Notes: a model not told the origin generated them from the letters alone. A DNA stretch of 64,000 nt from Phaeodactylum tricornutum CCAP 1055/1 (GCF_000150955.2 NC_011672.1:310001-374000), one strand, 5' to 3'; shown: positions 1-10,220, counted from the stretch's first letter. Made by a program: numbers and translations.

Positions 1-391
1 CGCCCAGATAGGCGCAACCAAAGACGACAAAAATACCGTTGCGCTTCCAGTCTACTTCCGACAGAGTCTTCCCTTCGGCCACCATTTGTACCATTAAATC
101 GGCAGCCGCCGTCTTTGCGGTTGCCACAAACAGCTGAAAGGCGAACGGATGGTCCTTGGGAATCGACCAGATGCTGCCACTGGAGGCGGCGGCTTCCAGT
201 TTGGCATTTTTGGCGGCGAGGTTCTGGGACACCGTTTTGGCATTGTTTTTGCCGTTTTCCACGGTCGCTCGCAGAGTTTTGCCAGTTTTTGTGAAAGCCC
301 GACGGGATGCCTGAATTGTCTGCGGAGCAGCCAAGCCACGATAAAGTCCAATCATGGCAATTAGTAAAGGCAACACGCGACGGGTCTTCAT
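1..391 (-). CDS. Mpv17/PMP22 family membrane protein, 5' part (cut by window edge)
   Basis: Reading from ATG at 391 towards position 1, the frame is open for 130 codons and leaves the window. The visible end reads DWKRNGIFVVFGCAYLG, the typical start of the Mpv17/PMP22 (Sym1) domain, which in this family leads into four membrane segments. The first 21 residues (MKTRRVLPLLIAMIGLYRG) are hydrophobic and could be a signal or anchor; residues 25-75 are Lys/Ala-rich and probably helical. Family members sit in the mitochondrial inner membrane or peroxisomes and are thought to form channels; location here is not decided. The C-terminal domain is off the window, so family assignment rests on about 30 residues. 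Confidence 0.7.
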   Translation of the reverse strand, partial: MKTRRVLPLLIAMIGLYRGLAAPQTIQASRRAFTKTGKTLRATVENGKNNAKTVSQNLAAKNAKLEAAASSGSIWSIPKDHPFAFQLFVATAKTAAADLMVQMVAEGKTLSEVDWKRNGIFVVFGCAYLG

Positions 392-919
392 TGTCCACAA
401 ACGGCAAACAACGCTTACAGGATGACAGCGGTAGAGTAGCGGGGCCGAAGAGGTTGCAATTTTGTGACGGGTCGACGTCAGTGGATGACGTATGAATGGG
501 GGATGAGGCATACGAGGTCGCTTCTATGATGCAATTGTTGCCGTTTGCGGGTCTTGGAAAAAGACCTCGAGTCCTTTGCTGACGTATTCATATCCATCCT
601 TCAACCTTCCGGACTGGTTCCAATCTGTCACGATTCTGCCTTGGGCATGTCAAGTGACAAATTTCGTTTACCTTTTCAGACCTCGTGGTCGGTCTTCTGG
701 ACGGACGGTGGTACGGAACACGCTATTGGCTTGCCAAGAAACCGGTTCGTCAAGGAAGCCAACTCTCGGTAGACGTACGTACAGACGGAAAGAACGGCAA
801 TTGCAGTGTCGTGTTCCCAATCACAAAAAAGACCCAGACTACCATTCGGCTTCACCTCGCTACTAGTAGCACAGTACGAACAGTGTATAACACACTCCGC
901 TTTTGTCGCTATTTATCCG
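392..919. other. intergenic spacer, nothing recognised
   Basis: Spacer between the start of the Mpv17-like gene and the 3' end of TIM44. Short overlapping open frames on the + strand (545-936) have no recognisable domain, and none stays open far. Confidence 0.5.
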
Positions 920-2186
920 CTATAGATAGGCAATAGCTCCATTGAATCGAAAGTCGACAATTTTCCAGTTCAGTTCACCCTTTTCTTCGTCGTATTCTCT
1001 TTGAAAAGCAGTCACGTACGAGTTCGCCCGGATATCGTCCTCGGCTCCTTCCACAATCTCGTCGTCTTTCTTCTTTTTCACACAGTTAATTTGTTGCGCC
1101 ATGAAATGCAGAATGATAATAGGCGATCCCCTGTTGACTTCATCCGGCTGTGGTGGCAATTCAACAGGGTAACGTCGGAGTGGTTAGTTTCGCTCCCACA
1201 TTATTTCGAACGATTTTCCTCGACTCGCGCTATTGGGTGGTCGTCGCCGCACGTACCTCAATGGCCAAAATCTCCGAATTCATGATTCCCAGCAAGTTTG
1301 TATCAATCTGTACGCCTTCCTTTTCTCTTGCCGTCATTTCTGCTGCAAGTCGCTTGAACACGCCCTCTCCCAGCCACGGCTTCAGTTGATTGATGCGTCC
1401 TTCCAAAAACCACTGCATAATTTGTGGCAACGTGTGTTCAACGACATCCGCCTTCCAGTCTTCCAGAGTGAATTCTGGATCGAGCTGTCGCAGCTCCTTG
1501 ACGGCCCGGGTTTCCGGCGATTCTGCCGTCAGGGTATCGTATACGGACGATACTCGGTACACCCATGGATTTTGTGACGTCTCCCAGGCTTCTTTGGCGT
1601 CTTCCCGAATATGATCCACCCTGGCCTTGGCGTCTCGGGCTCCAGATTTGTCGTATATTTCTTCAGTTCGTGACAAGATGTCCTGAATAATGGGTGCCGC
1701 CGTGAGTCGCTTCTGCATTCGTTCCCACGCCGTCAAATGCTCCGCTTCCTCAATGACCATAATTTCTACCGGACCCGTGTAGGGCTTCTCGCCTTCGGCA
1801 GTTGCCACGGGGTGAATCTTTTTGTTAATGTCTTTGCGTTGTCCCGATCGAACGAGCTCATTCCACGTGTGACCGACTTCTTTGCGAAAGCCTCCCCACT
1901 GGTCGGCCAGTGTCGCCAGGAAGTTGTCGGGCAGGATACTCCTGGTACTACTTTTTTCGTTCGACCCACTGTCTTGTACTTTTTCGTTCTCTTCATTCTG
2001 CAACCGGTGTATCGTATCTTGAAAGGATTCGGTAGTATCCGCAGTACGATTCCGCTCTTCGTCCGGTTTGGTCGTGGCGAACGTTCGTGTCGGCGGTGGA
2101 CGAAGACGCGTGGGTGCCGTCCGGACCCGTGCACACAAACTCCGCGATTGCCGTTGGGCCACGCGAAGCACTAGCATACTAGGCAT
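920..2186 (-). CDS. TIM44: Mitochondrial import inner membrane translocase subunit TIM44
   Basis: TIM44 tethers mtHsp70 to the TIM23 channel on the matrix side of the mitochondrial inner membrane. Two exons, 2186-1257 and 1147-920, join in phase 0 across a 109-bp intron (1148-1256; donor GTACGT, acceptor CACAG), giving about 385 aa. The join restores the family's conserved block, ...LAIE then PDEVNRGSPIIILHFMAQQI. The N-terminus from MPSMLVLRVAQRQSRS is Arg/Ser-rich without acids, as expected for a matrix presequence; an upstream in-frame ATG (2219) would add an unlikely CVCVYT leader, so I prefer 2186. Residues about 90-130 resemble the Hsp70/TIM23-binding part, and the last 190 residues are the TIM44 C-terminal membrane-binding domain (NPWVYRVSSVYD, LDPEFTLEDW). 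Fairly sure of TIM44 rather than the related Mba1/mL45 because the N-terminal region is also present. Confidence 0.87.
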
Positions 2187-2208
2187 ATGTCGTTCTTTGG
2201 TGTACACG

Positions 2209-2222
2209 CACACACACACACA
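2209..2222. repeat. (CA)7 microsatellite
   Basis: Seven CA units lie just upstream of the TIM44 start, in its probable 5' leader. Confidence 0.85.
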
Positions 2223-2919
2223 GAGTGTCGTAATTGGTCAGGCAACAAGGACGATAGCACGTTGAGTTAGGGTGAGAGTGAAACCAGAGCGAGATTTGGA
2301 GGAAATGCACGCCCTTACGGGTGGGTGCCCCAACCAAAATCCAACGTCGGACCCCGTTTTACGATTCCGTGTCCGTTTTCTTGGCTTGGAAGAAAAAAGC
2401 GAACGTCTTTTCTGTATGACGGACTCGTGACAGACTGGTCGAGGCGGCGTGTGGGAACGATCACATCACGACGACTGTGCGTATCGAGTTCATCGAGACG
2501 ATCACAACTAGGTTTGTGTTCTGTCAAACAAAAACCGGACCGAATTCTTCGATACAGAGATTTTGGTACGATACGAGTTCGTGAACGGGTGGAACTGGGA
2601 ACACACCATCCAACGCTGCGCAAGCCGAACAAACAGCACCGCGCGGCGGACGAAAGGAAAATACCGTATACGGTATTATTCGTACGATTCCGTGTAGGGG
2701 GGGGGCCGCATCCGCCAAACTTCCGGCACACTTACACGACAGGAGCGGGGATGGGGTCACACAGCATCCCCCATCACATTCCTGCATGCATACACACGTA
2801 GATAGACTGAAACTTCTTTTCTCTACTTCTCGACAGCTACAGACGACCAGGAAACAACTTGACGACCAGAATTAAATACAAAACTCACAGTTTCCTTGCG
2901 CAAAAAAACTTTTTAGACA
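2223..2919. other. divergent intergenic region between TIM44 and bilin reductase A
   Basis: About 0.7 kb separating two divergently transcribed genes, so it should hold both promoters. It has a poly-G run near 2697-2705 and open frames on both strands that look like chance. No RNA gene was seen. Confidence 0.5.
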
Positions 2920-4146
2920 ATGTCGGTCCCAACGGAATCGGTCAGTAGGCAGCGGGCGGTCCATCGGAGAGGAGTAATGGCCTTACTTTGTTCGATAACA
3001 ATGGTCCGCGCCTACCAGGTCCATCGGACACCGGCGTCGTCCAACACGTACCAAAATACCCAACCGTATCGGGCCATCCCACAACATCACGCCTGGCGAG
3101 AACATGGCAGCCGGAGAAATCGGTGGAGTATGGACGTCGAACGTCCAAGTATCCAAGACGACCGGAAATACGTACAGCGATTGAACCACGTGCTGCAATA
3201 TTGGAACGGATCACCATCATCCCATACGCCGAGTAGAGGCGGCACCAGTACTTTGTCAAAGTCCGAGACTGCCGGCGCGCTTCACGAACAATCCGCACAC
3301 GCCTCCGCAACTTCGCACGGAATGCCTTGGCGATCTTCAATCGATGGCAGTTACAGCCACGAACAACTGTTCTACATGCCCTTTTGGGAATGGCAGGTAG
3401 AGTTTATGAAATCGACTCTTACCAATTTTCGAGGTCTGCCGGTGCGTTCCCGGTCGGGGCGGGACATGTCTTACGTGGAAAGCGGGACAAGCGTGCCGAC
3501 AAGGTCTTCTGGAAAACCAATGCGCATGCACACGTGTTGCTTTGCTTCGGACGAATATAAACAGATACGCTTGACGACTCTGGATGCGGGACCCCGAACC
3601 CAAGTGTTTACATCCTTGTGGTATCCCAATCCAGAATATGATTTGCCTGTATTGGGCATCGACTTGCTACAGTTCAACGAAAAGAAGCATTTGTGCGTAG
3701 TGGACTTTCAACCCTTGCACACGAGCGAAAACGACCATACAGTTGATCGTCGTCACGTAGAACCACGCCAAGAAACGTTGGCGTCGATTCGTTCACAGTA
3801 CCCTAGTTTGCAAGGGAGCATGACGAAACGATTCTACGACGAAACGCAATTCTTCTCGTCCCAAATGCTGCTGGCTCGCGATCCACCGGACGGCAGCGAC
3901 CCGACCCGCATGGTGAACGACGAGTTGTTCCCAGCCTATCAGCGGTACGTCGAAACGCACGTGGAAATGGTGCAGTCGGCCACGCCGGACCCGTCCACTG
4001 TACCCACCGTGCTGGATCGACACGCGGCCTACGACGAATATTCAGCCGCCCGGGATCCGGCACACGCCTTGCTAGCTCGTGCGTTTGGACAAGACTGGGC
4101 CGACGAGTACGTGTACGATGTACTCTTTCCACTCTCGCAAAAGTAG
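2920..4146 (+). CDS. Ferredoxin-dependent bilin reductase family protein, copy A
   Basis: Member of the PcyA/PebA/PebB/HY2 family, which reduces biliverdin-type bilins with electrons from ferredoxin in plastids. Family blocks are GMPWRSSI, FYMPFWEWQVEFMK, YDLPVLGIDLLQF, VVDFQPLH and a C-terminal YDEYSAARDPA. D248 in LGID aligns with catalytic Asp105 of PcyA. The residue 17 positions earlier is T231, where PcyA has His88 and its tail-to-tail paralogue has Asn, so activity may differ or be lost. The 408-aa frame has no intron. The first hydrophobic stretch begins at M20 (position 2977, MALLCSITMVRA then YQV), which looks like a signal peptide plus plastid cleavage site, so 2977 may be the true start. 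About 52 residues around 85-135 are Ser/Thr-rich and low complexity. Which bilin it uses cannot be told from sequence. Confidence 0.82.
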   Translation: MSVPTESVSRQRAVHRRGVMALLCSITMVRAYQVHRTPASSNTYQNTQPYRAIPQHHAWREHGSRRNRWSMDVERPSIQDDRKYVQRLNHVLQYWNGSPSSHTPSRGGTSTLSKSETAGALHEQSAHASATSHGMPWRSSIDGSYSHEQLFYMPFWEWQVEFMKSTLTNFRGLPVRSRSGRDMSYVESGTSVPTRSSGKPMRMHTCCFASDEYKQIRLTTLDAGPRTQVFTSLWYPNPEYDLPVLGIDLLQFNEKKHLCVVDFQPLHTSENDHTVDRRHVEPRQETLASIRSQYPSLQGSMTKRFYDETQFFSSQMLLARDPPDGSDPTRMVNDELFPAYQRYVETHVEMVQSATPDPSTVPTVLDRHAAYDEYSAARDPAHALLARAFGQDWADEYVYDVLFPLSQK

Positions 4147-4453
4147 GATTTGGATCAAGTAGGAGTACGGACCCCGGACGAAATTGTAACACTAAAACCA
4201 ACCCTCTAGACGCATGCGTACGTTGCTGTCCCCATGATTGCGATACCAGATTTGAGAATTGTACGAAACGATTGCGTTGATCGATGTGGTGTGATGCAAC
4301 CCCCTTCCTACGACCACCTTCTTTCCCTGTATCGAAATTTGTGCATAGAAATGGTAATCTCTTGAATACAGTATTAGTATATATATATAAATGTATAAAA
4401 TGTATATCGCTAGAATCTACAACCACCGTGGTGGGCCATGCAAGTATGCGTTT
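4147..4453. other. convergent 3' spacer between bilin reductase paralogues
   Basis: Shared 3' region of two convergent genes. It contains an AT run (4376-4400, TATATATATAAATG) and no gene. Confidence 0.5.
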
Positions 4454-5620
4454 CTACCGTTGCGAAGCTGCTACCGCAACGAATGGCCTTGTTGGTACCC
4501 CCGCGTGAGGGTCTCCTCCCTGGGCGAACGGGTTGCCACCCCCGCCCTGTTTCGGTGGTGGGGCTCCAGGCATGGCGGGAATGACAAAGGTTTCTGGCCG
4601 GGTACTAGAGGAGAATAAAAAGTCGTGTACAAAGTCGGCGGCCCAGTCGGCCCCAAACATGGCAGCAAAGAGCCCCGTGGCGGGATCCCGTTCCGCAGAA
4701 TATGTATCGTAGGCTTGTTGACGCGCCAAGACATTGGAGACGTCCGCGGCGACTGGTGTAGTCGAACGCAATAGATTCAAGTGCGTTTCGACGTAGCGAG
4801 AAAAGGCGGGGAACAAATCTTGGCTCACAACACCCTCGTCTTCGAAACGGGCAAACAACATTTGTTGCGAAAAGAACTGCGTTTCGTCGTAAAATTTGCT
4901 GCTCATGCGGCCCTTGAGCGTATCGTACTCCTCTTTGATGGGCTGCAGCAGGTGTTCAAAGGGCGTCGAATGATCGTTCTCGTCTTGGTGGAGGGGTTGA
5001 AAGTCAACAATGGCGAGATACTTTTTGCGGTTGAACGCCAGCAGGTCGATGCCGAGGACGGGAAGGTTGTACGCCGGGTCGGGATACCAGACCGAGTTGA
5101 AGACTTGGGTATTGTCGCCGGCATCGTAGTAGGTCATGCGAATCTTGTGGTATTCCTTGCTGGATGCGCAAAGATTCACAATACGCGCTTTTTTCTGGCC
5201 GTTTTCGTTAAAGGCAAAATCTCTCTTCCCGTTGGTACAAGGCATGACTCTCAGATCAGTGAGGTTGTCCTTCATAAACTGCATTTGCCATTCCCAAAAG
5301 GGCATGTAGAGAAGATCGTCGTCTTTGACTTTTGGGTCGATGGAAGATTTCCAGGGCATGCCGTGCTGTGCTTCGGCGTGCTCCAGGCTTCGGAAGGGCG
5401 TCGAGCTTTCCCGTAACCGTTGTTCCAGATTGAACCGTGCCACGGGGTCGATGACATCGGATTCGGAGTCCATCCGCAACAACGAGGGGACTGAGATCCT
5501 CGCTGTCGACGTTACCTGGCGACCCACAAACGTGGACTTTCTTGCTCCGCTGTTGCCGGTAGTGTACGCATCCGCGGTAACGGCTACAGTAGCTGCCAAG
5601 AGAAGATGTTGAGCCTTCAT
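4454..5620 (-). CDS. Ferredoxin-dependent bilin reductase family protein, copy B (plastid-targeted)
   Basis: Same family as the gene at 2920-4146, lying tail to tail with it. The 388-aa frame has no intron. The leader MKAQHLLLAATVAVTADA followed by YTT is a clean signal peptide with an aromatic cleavage residue, as in diatom plastid proteins. Conserved blocks are GMPWKSSI, YMPFWEWQMQFMK, YNLPVLGIDLLAF, IVDFQPLHQ, FYDETQFFSQQML and YDTYSAERDPATGLF. D192 corresponds to PcyA Asp105, and N175 takes the place of PcyA His88, as is usual in PebA/PebB/PebS/HY2-type enzymes, so this copy looks catalytically competent. The last 55 residues (Pro/Gly-rich, PPPKQGGGGNPF) extend past the family domain and are absent from copy A. 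Substrate and product are unknown; diatoms have no phycobilisomes, so a role in phytochrome chromophore, haem breakdown or signalling is inference. Confidence 0.85.
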   Translation of the reverse strand: MKAQHLLLAATVAVTADAYTTGNSGARKSTFVGRQVTSTARISVPSLLRMDSESDVIDPVARFNLEQRLRESSTPFRSLEHAEAQHGMPWKSSIDPKVKDDDLLYMPFWEWQMQFMKDNLTDLRVMPCTNGKRDFAFNENGQKKARIVNLCASSKEYHKIRMTYYDAGDNTQVFNSVWYPDPAYNLPVLGIDLLAFNRKKYLAIVDFQPLHQDENDHSTPFEHLLQPIKEEYDTLKGRMSSKFYDETQFFSQQMLFARFEDEGVVSQDLFPAFSRYVETHLNLLRSTTPVAADVSNVLARQQAYDTYSAERDPATGLFAAMFGADWAADFVHDFLFSSSTRPETFVIPAMPGAPPPKQGGGGNPFAQGGDPHAGVPTRPFVAVAASQR

Positions 5621-6117
5621 CAGTGTTGATTTACAAATCTTGTGGATGGAAATAATCTGGATATTTCAACAGACACCTGAGGGGAGGACCAGACCGAAAT
5701 ATATGTCGATTGTAGTGAGAGACACAAGCTGGTGGGGGGTCGATCTTTCTCGGTTTATTTTCTTCTTTCTCTCGTCCCCCAAGTGTTCGTATTCGAGCGG
5801 CTGGTGTGCGGGTGGGCGGGGGGTCGCGCACACACATCCGATCGCTGTGGTTCAAGTTTGGATTGATCCGCTTGAACTTGATGGATCGCGGGATCGGGGG
5901 GAATGCAGAATGCTGCAGATGTTGACATATCGGTCCGTCAACCATGGAAACGTCAGCATTTGTCGTAGTGGGACAATCGTTTTCGCTTTTGACGAGAGAA
6001 GGCCAGACGAAAGTGGATCCGTCAACCAACGCGTTGTTTTGGGCGTTCCTACTAGTCAGAACGATACCGAGTCTATATGTATGCTACGATTTCGCATTGT
6101 TCCGTAAGTGTTACACC
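5621..6117. other. spacer upstream of bilin reductase B
   Basis: Promoter side of copy B and 3' side of the quinone oxidoreductase. GC-rich stretches include GGGTGGGCGGGGGG near 5811-5822. No gene was found. Confidence 0.45.
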
Positions 6118-7417
6118 TTAAATCTTGTAAAGTACCTTTCCTTTGCTCTTGCCCGCTTCCAAATACATGTGTCCTTCCGCAGCGTCGTCCAAGGAAAAGG
6201 TCGTGTCCACGGCGACCTTGAGTTTGCCTGCTTGCAACCAGTCGAAAACTTCGCCAGCCCGCCACACCAATTCTTCGCGATCGACAGTGTAGTCTAGTAA
6301 TTTCGGACGCGTCACATAGGCTGACTTGCCAATCAAGCGCAAGACGGGAAACGCCGGGACGGCACCGGAGGCGTTCCCAAACGACACGAAAATACCCCGT
6401 CGGGCCAACGAGTTGATCGAAATATCCATGGTTGCTTTGCCAATTCCGTCAATCACACACTTGACACCTGCGCCACCGGTGATTTCCAAAACTTTGGCCG
6501 TAACGTCCACGGATTCGTAGTCTTCATACGACGTTCCCGCAACCTCGTCGAGGAGGATCAGTTCGTCGCAACCTAAGTTGCTAGCAATATCCGCCTTTCC
6601 CTTGGGCGCCGTTCCAATCACTTTGAATCCGCGCAATTTCGCCATTTGCGCAGCCCACTGGCAGGTTCCACCGGCGACTCCGTGAATCAAGCACCACTCG
6701 CCGGATTTGATCAAGTCCGCGTGCGCCGACGTGACGAGGTAGTGTGCCGTGAGGCCCTGCACGACACACGACGTGGCCACGTCCAAACCGATACTGTCCG
6801 GGACGGGCAACAGTTTCGCGGCGGGAACCGCCGTGTATTCAGCGTATGAACCAAAGACGGAGTAGGCCACACGGTCACCGACGTTGATTCCCTGAGCGGC
6901 GGCTTCGTCCGAGACGGCCGCGACCGTACCACCACCTTCCTGGCCGCCAATGAAAGGCAAATCACGGGCGTACAAACCCTTGCGATGGTAGGTATCGATA
7001 AAGTTAATACCAGCAAATTCGTTCTTGACAATTACCTGGTTAGCTCCGAGTGATGGGGTAGGAAAGTCCGTTTCCACTTTGAGGGCGTGAGCGTCACCCG
7101 TTTCGCGGACGACGGCAGCCTACACGTGTATCGGGAGGAAAAGAATGTGTGAACTATTGAGACAGAACAGTGCTATTGAAAGGAAAGAACAATGCGTAGT
7201 TACAGTCCCCCCGCCGATCTTTGACGGGCGGTGCGCTAGGAAACCGTGCATCGACGTGCTCCAAGGAACTCGCCTATTCTCAAACTGGATCATCGATCGA
7301 CCTGGACTACTCGATTTTTTTGCTTACCTTCATGGTTGATGGGATGGAAGACATGCTTCGGCGGAGCACACCGGTCAGTGACGAGTTGCGGGAAATAGTT
7401 TGAAAGGCTACGAACAT
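6118..7417 (-). CDS. Quinone oxidoreductase (zeta-crystallin-like MDR enzyme) with presequence exon
   Basis: NADPH-dependent medium-chain dehydrogenase/reductase of the quinone reductase group; no zinc ligands are seen. The large exon 7119-6118 starts AAVVRETGDAHALKVE. A small upstream exon 7417-7328 joins it in phase 0 across a 208-bp intron (7120-7327; donor GTAAGC, acceptor TGTAG), restoring the typical MKAAVVRETG start. That exon encodes 30 residues, MFVAFQTISRNSSLTG..., Arg/Ser-rich without acids, a likely mitochondrial presequence; ATGs at 7354 and 7333 are alternatives without it. The catalytic domain has GINFIDTYHRKGLY and GGQEGGGTV, and the Rossmann part has HGVAGGTCQWAAQMAKLRG, close to the usual AAGGVG pattern. 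Total about 363 aa. The exact quinone or enal substrate is not predictable. Confidence 0.85.
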
Positions 7418-8598
7418 GATTGATCTCTATCGTGGTCGATTTACTTTGACAGTCGACAACTCGGTAGGCCAAATGATGAAGGGCTTGACTGTGAGTGTCG
7501 CGTCTGGCGTCTGTCTCCCTCGAACGAGCTGACTGTGAGAAAGAATCCTTGCAGGTCCGATTTTTTCGCGGTCGCGTACGGTTCACAACGTCAGACATAC
7601 ATTTTGAGTATTCGGAATTCAGAATTTACAGGATTTTACCGTACTAGTCAAAATTGATCGTTTTTTCTCACGTCGGATGTAGGAGTGGGTGACTGTGAGT
7701 CGTGATTGTAGGTCCGAGTCCTCATCTTGTCCACATTTGGAACACTTCGGACGTTTTTGCACGTCAATAAGGGGTATAGGAGTAATAGTAAAGAACGGGA
7801 TGTTACAAACTCCATTCAAAGTCCACGCATTTCGGATCTTCTGTGCGTATGCAGCGCAAAAGCCTCATTTCCTACAATCAAGAGCGTTCGGCGTTGAGCA
7901 ACACCGAGTTAGCAGAAATTTGGAAGGTTCCACATGAAGGTGAGAATCCATCGAAAATGCGTCTGCCCACCGTGAGTATCCGCAGTTCACTTTGCCGTTT
8001 ATGCTTACGTAACTAACATGAAAAGAAATACTGGGATGTTTTGCGAAGTTACTGCTATCTGAGATTCTAAAACAGCTAACTTTAACTTGAAACGCGCAAT
8101 TTACATCAGTGTTACACAACTTCTGGAGTTGTCGCCGAGCTGCCGATACAGCACCGATTAGCAATCCCTGATCCTGAGATGGCGAAAATGCAAGGATAAA
8201 ACAGGCGGTATATGAATACATAATAGGAGGACAAAGCCGTCACCTATTCAATATTCAATTACATGCTGATTGGCATCCGTTCAAACTGCAGGAATATTCT
8301 TGTCGATTCGAAAAGACAAGGAAACAGCCGTTATCCTTTATATTCAACCAGATCTTATAATGTTAAGCAATCACGTGACAATAATGATCTCTCTATACCT
8401 TATATAAGAAAGGGTTTTACATTTATACCGAAAATCTAGACAAATCCGTTTGCCTCCCATTTGGCCTGCGCGTAGGATTACTGCCAATCCTTCTCGCTCA
8501 AATTTGGTTCTCACACAGTGATGGCAGCAGTCCACTCTTCCATGTATGACCACAATCAGCATTTCTTGGCAATTACGGTAGCGTGAAAACAAGCAGCC
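7418..8598. other. 1.2-kb divergent intergenic region
   Basis: Lies between the divergent quinone oxidoreductase and the METTL24-like gene. It holds the GACTGTGAG cluster listed separately and AT-rich sequence from about 7990. Small open frames (7689-7937, 7865-8221 and others) carry no recognisable domain. Confidence 0.5.
7487..7699. promoter_or_regulatory. three direct copies of GACTGTGAG upstream of the quinone oxidoreductase
   Basis: The nonamer GACTGTGAG occurs at 7487-7495, 7531-7539 and 7691-7699, all in the same direction, about 70-280 bp upstream of the start at 7417. Variants (GACTGTGA) recur at 14093, 29604 and 29675. A regulatory role is inference; it may be a common genomic word. 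Confidence 0.3.
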
Positions 8599-9642
8599 AT
8601 GGTGCGCAATGGCAATGTAAGGTTCGCTCCGGTCCGGACTATCAACAAACTACCCCGTTTCTTTTTCTGTGCTTCCGGATTCCTTGCCCTCTTGGTAACG
8701 ACCGAAATATGGTTCGCACCCTTCGATTTCAATTTTTCCTTGCTTCGAGCCACGTATGCCGTCCAGCTAGAGACACCCTCACCTTTGCAATCCACAGATC
8801 TTGCGGCGAGTCACAGTTTTGGCTTTTTCGACGATATTCCGAATGAAACCTGGAAGTTGATGCGTAGCAAAGCCTTGGCATTTCAACATTACATGTATCG
8901 AAACAGTCCCGACATCGGGTCAGAGCGGCCTTGGTTCTGGTATCTCAACAATCTGCAGCCAGATTTTACGTGCTCTCACGTCTTTCGAGTCGGAGGACAC
9001 GGAGACGGTCCAAAATGGGTGTGCGATCCGCATCGGTTGCGAAAGAAAGAAGACGACTGTCTGGTTTATTCCTTCGGAAGTAACGGACAATATCAGTTCG
9101 AAGACGGCTTGATCGACTTGATCGGACACGAACGCTGCGAAATTCATGTTTTTGATTTTGGTAATTTCGATCGCTCGCAAAACGCAGGCAGGAACATTCA
9201 CTACCATAAATGGGGACTTGGTAGCAGCTATGATGAGGCATACAATATCAAGCTCAAGAGCTCTGGCCGACATTTAGAAATTTTGACTTTTCAAGAGACC
9301 CAGCAACGTCTAAACCACGTGAATCGCACAATTGATCTGTTTAAAATTGACTGTGAGTGGTGTGAATGGAGTAATTATAAGGATTGGGTCGACGTGGACG
9401 CTCGGCAAATCTTGGTTGAGGTACATGGTTTGCCCTCCACAAACCCAGCAACAAATCCGTTGAACACGAAAGGATCCGATTTCTTCAACGCCTTTCGAGA
9501 AAACTCATATGCCATGTTCAGCAAAGAATTGAACCCGTACAATTCGGAATGTTACGAAATCGGTTATATCAAGTTAGCGAAGGAATTTTGGAAATCATCG
9601 ACTGAAGATGAATCTCCCACAATCTTATCAACGAGATTCTAA
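8599..9642 (+). CDS. Membrane-anchored methyltransferase-like protein, METTL24 type (Methyltransf_22)
   Basis: 347 aa with no intron. Residues about 17-39 (LPRFFFCASGFLALLVTTEIW) form a single membrane segment after a short Arg-containing tail, predicting a type II protein of the secretory pathway. The lumenal part matches the Methyltransf_22/METTL24 pattern: KWVCDPHRLRKKEDDCLVYSFGSNGQYQFEDGL, a variant SAM-binding loop, then IHVFDFGNF, and further on DLFKIDCEWCEW and QILVEVHGLP. The family is related to FkbM-type methyltransferases; substrates are mostly unknown, and glycans are a common guess. The start at 8599 is the first Met before the anchor. Confidence 0.75.
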   Translation: MVRNGNVRFAPVRTINKLPRFFFCASGFLALLVTTEIWFAPFDFNFSLLRATYAVQLETPSPLQSTDLAASHSFGFFDDIPNETWKLMRSKALAFQHYMYRNSPDIGSERPWFWYLNNLQPDFTCSHVFRVGGHGDGPKWVCDPHRLRKKEDDCLVYSFGSNGQYQFEDGLIDLIGHERCEIHVFDFGNFDRSQNAGRNIHYHKWGLGSSYDEAYNIKLKSSGRHLEILTFQETQQRLNHVNRTIDLFKIDCEWCEWSNYKDWVDVDARQILVEVHGLPSTNPATNPLNTKGSDFFNAFRENSYAMFSKELNPYNSECYEIGYIKLAKEFWKSSTEDESPTILSTRF

Positions 9643-10220
9643 CTGGTCAAGGAAAATAAGCAAACTAGCAATAACATAACTCTAAGTTTTGCTTCAAGAG
9701 AAGCAATTAACTATCTCGGCTACGGGAACCTTGACCCCGCTTTCAAGGTACAATGGTTTTGATCAGCAATCTCATGATTGCATAAAAACAAATTCTTGAT
9801 TGCTTAGTAATAAGTTCTTGATTGTGTTAACAGTAAAAGTCGATGTGGGAGCTAAAATTAGCCGAAGCTATACCTATGTGGCTAGGTGTGAAGATTGTTG
9901 GCAATTCGCAATTCGTAGGGCTACTTGCCAAAACCCTGGTTGTTTTGCCCCTGGAAATCCGGCTCGTGTAAATAGCTGTAAAACATGTCACCGTCAGAAG
10001 CAACCGCGCACAAACGCCATTTGTTTCTTTTGATCCTGGAAATAGTAGAGAGGTGACTTTTCTTTTCGCATCAGTGAAGCAACTACATCTGCAATCGCAA
10101 TCCACACATAGTGCTCACCTTGATTGTGTATAACAGGAACAAATTGTTAGCTCAGCCTGACAAGCCGTTGAAGCCATTTTCTATCAGTCTAACGGAAAAC
10201 GAACGCGTCTGGTGGCTTGA
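9643..10220. other. spacer, nothing firm
   Basis: 3' side of the methyltransferase gene and promoter side of UBA3. An open frame at 9800-10033 has six Cys in pairs but no recognisable fold or clear start context, and I do not call it. Confidence 0.45.

Noticed and set aside
545-936. overlapping + strand open frames in the first spacer
   Set aside because: Three overlapping frames of similar length, no domain and no start context; probably chance.
2315-2801. open frames on both strands between TIM44 and bilin reductase A
   Set aside because: Arg/Ser-rich chance translations of a GC-rich promoter, with no known domain and overlapping each other.
9800-10033. Cys-rich open frame
   Set aside because: Cys pairs suggested a zinc finger, but the spacing fits no family and the stretch is spacer between clear genes.
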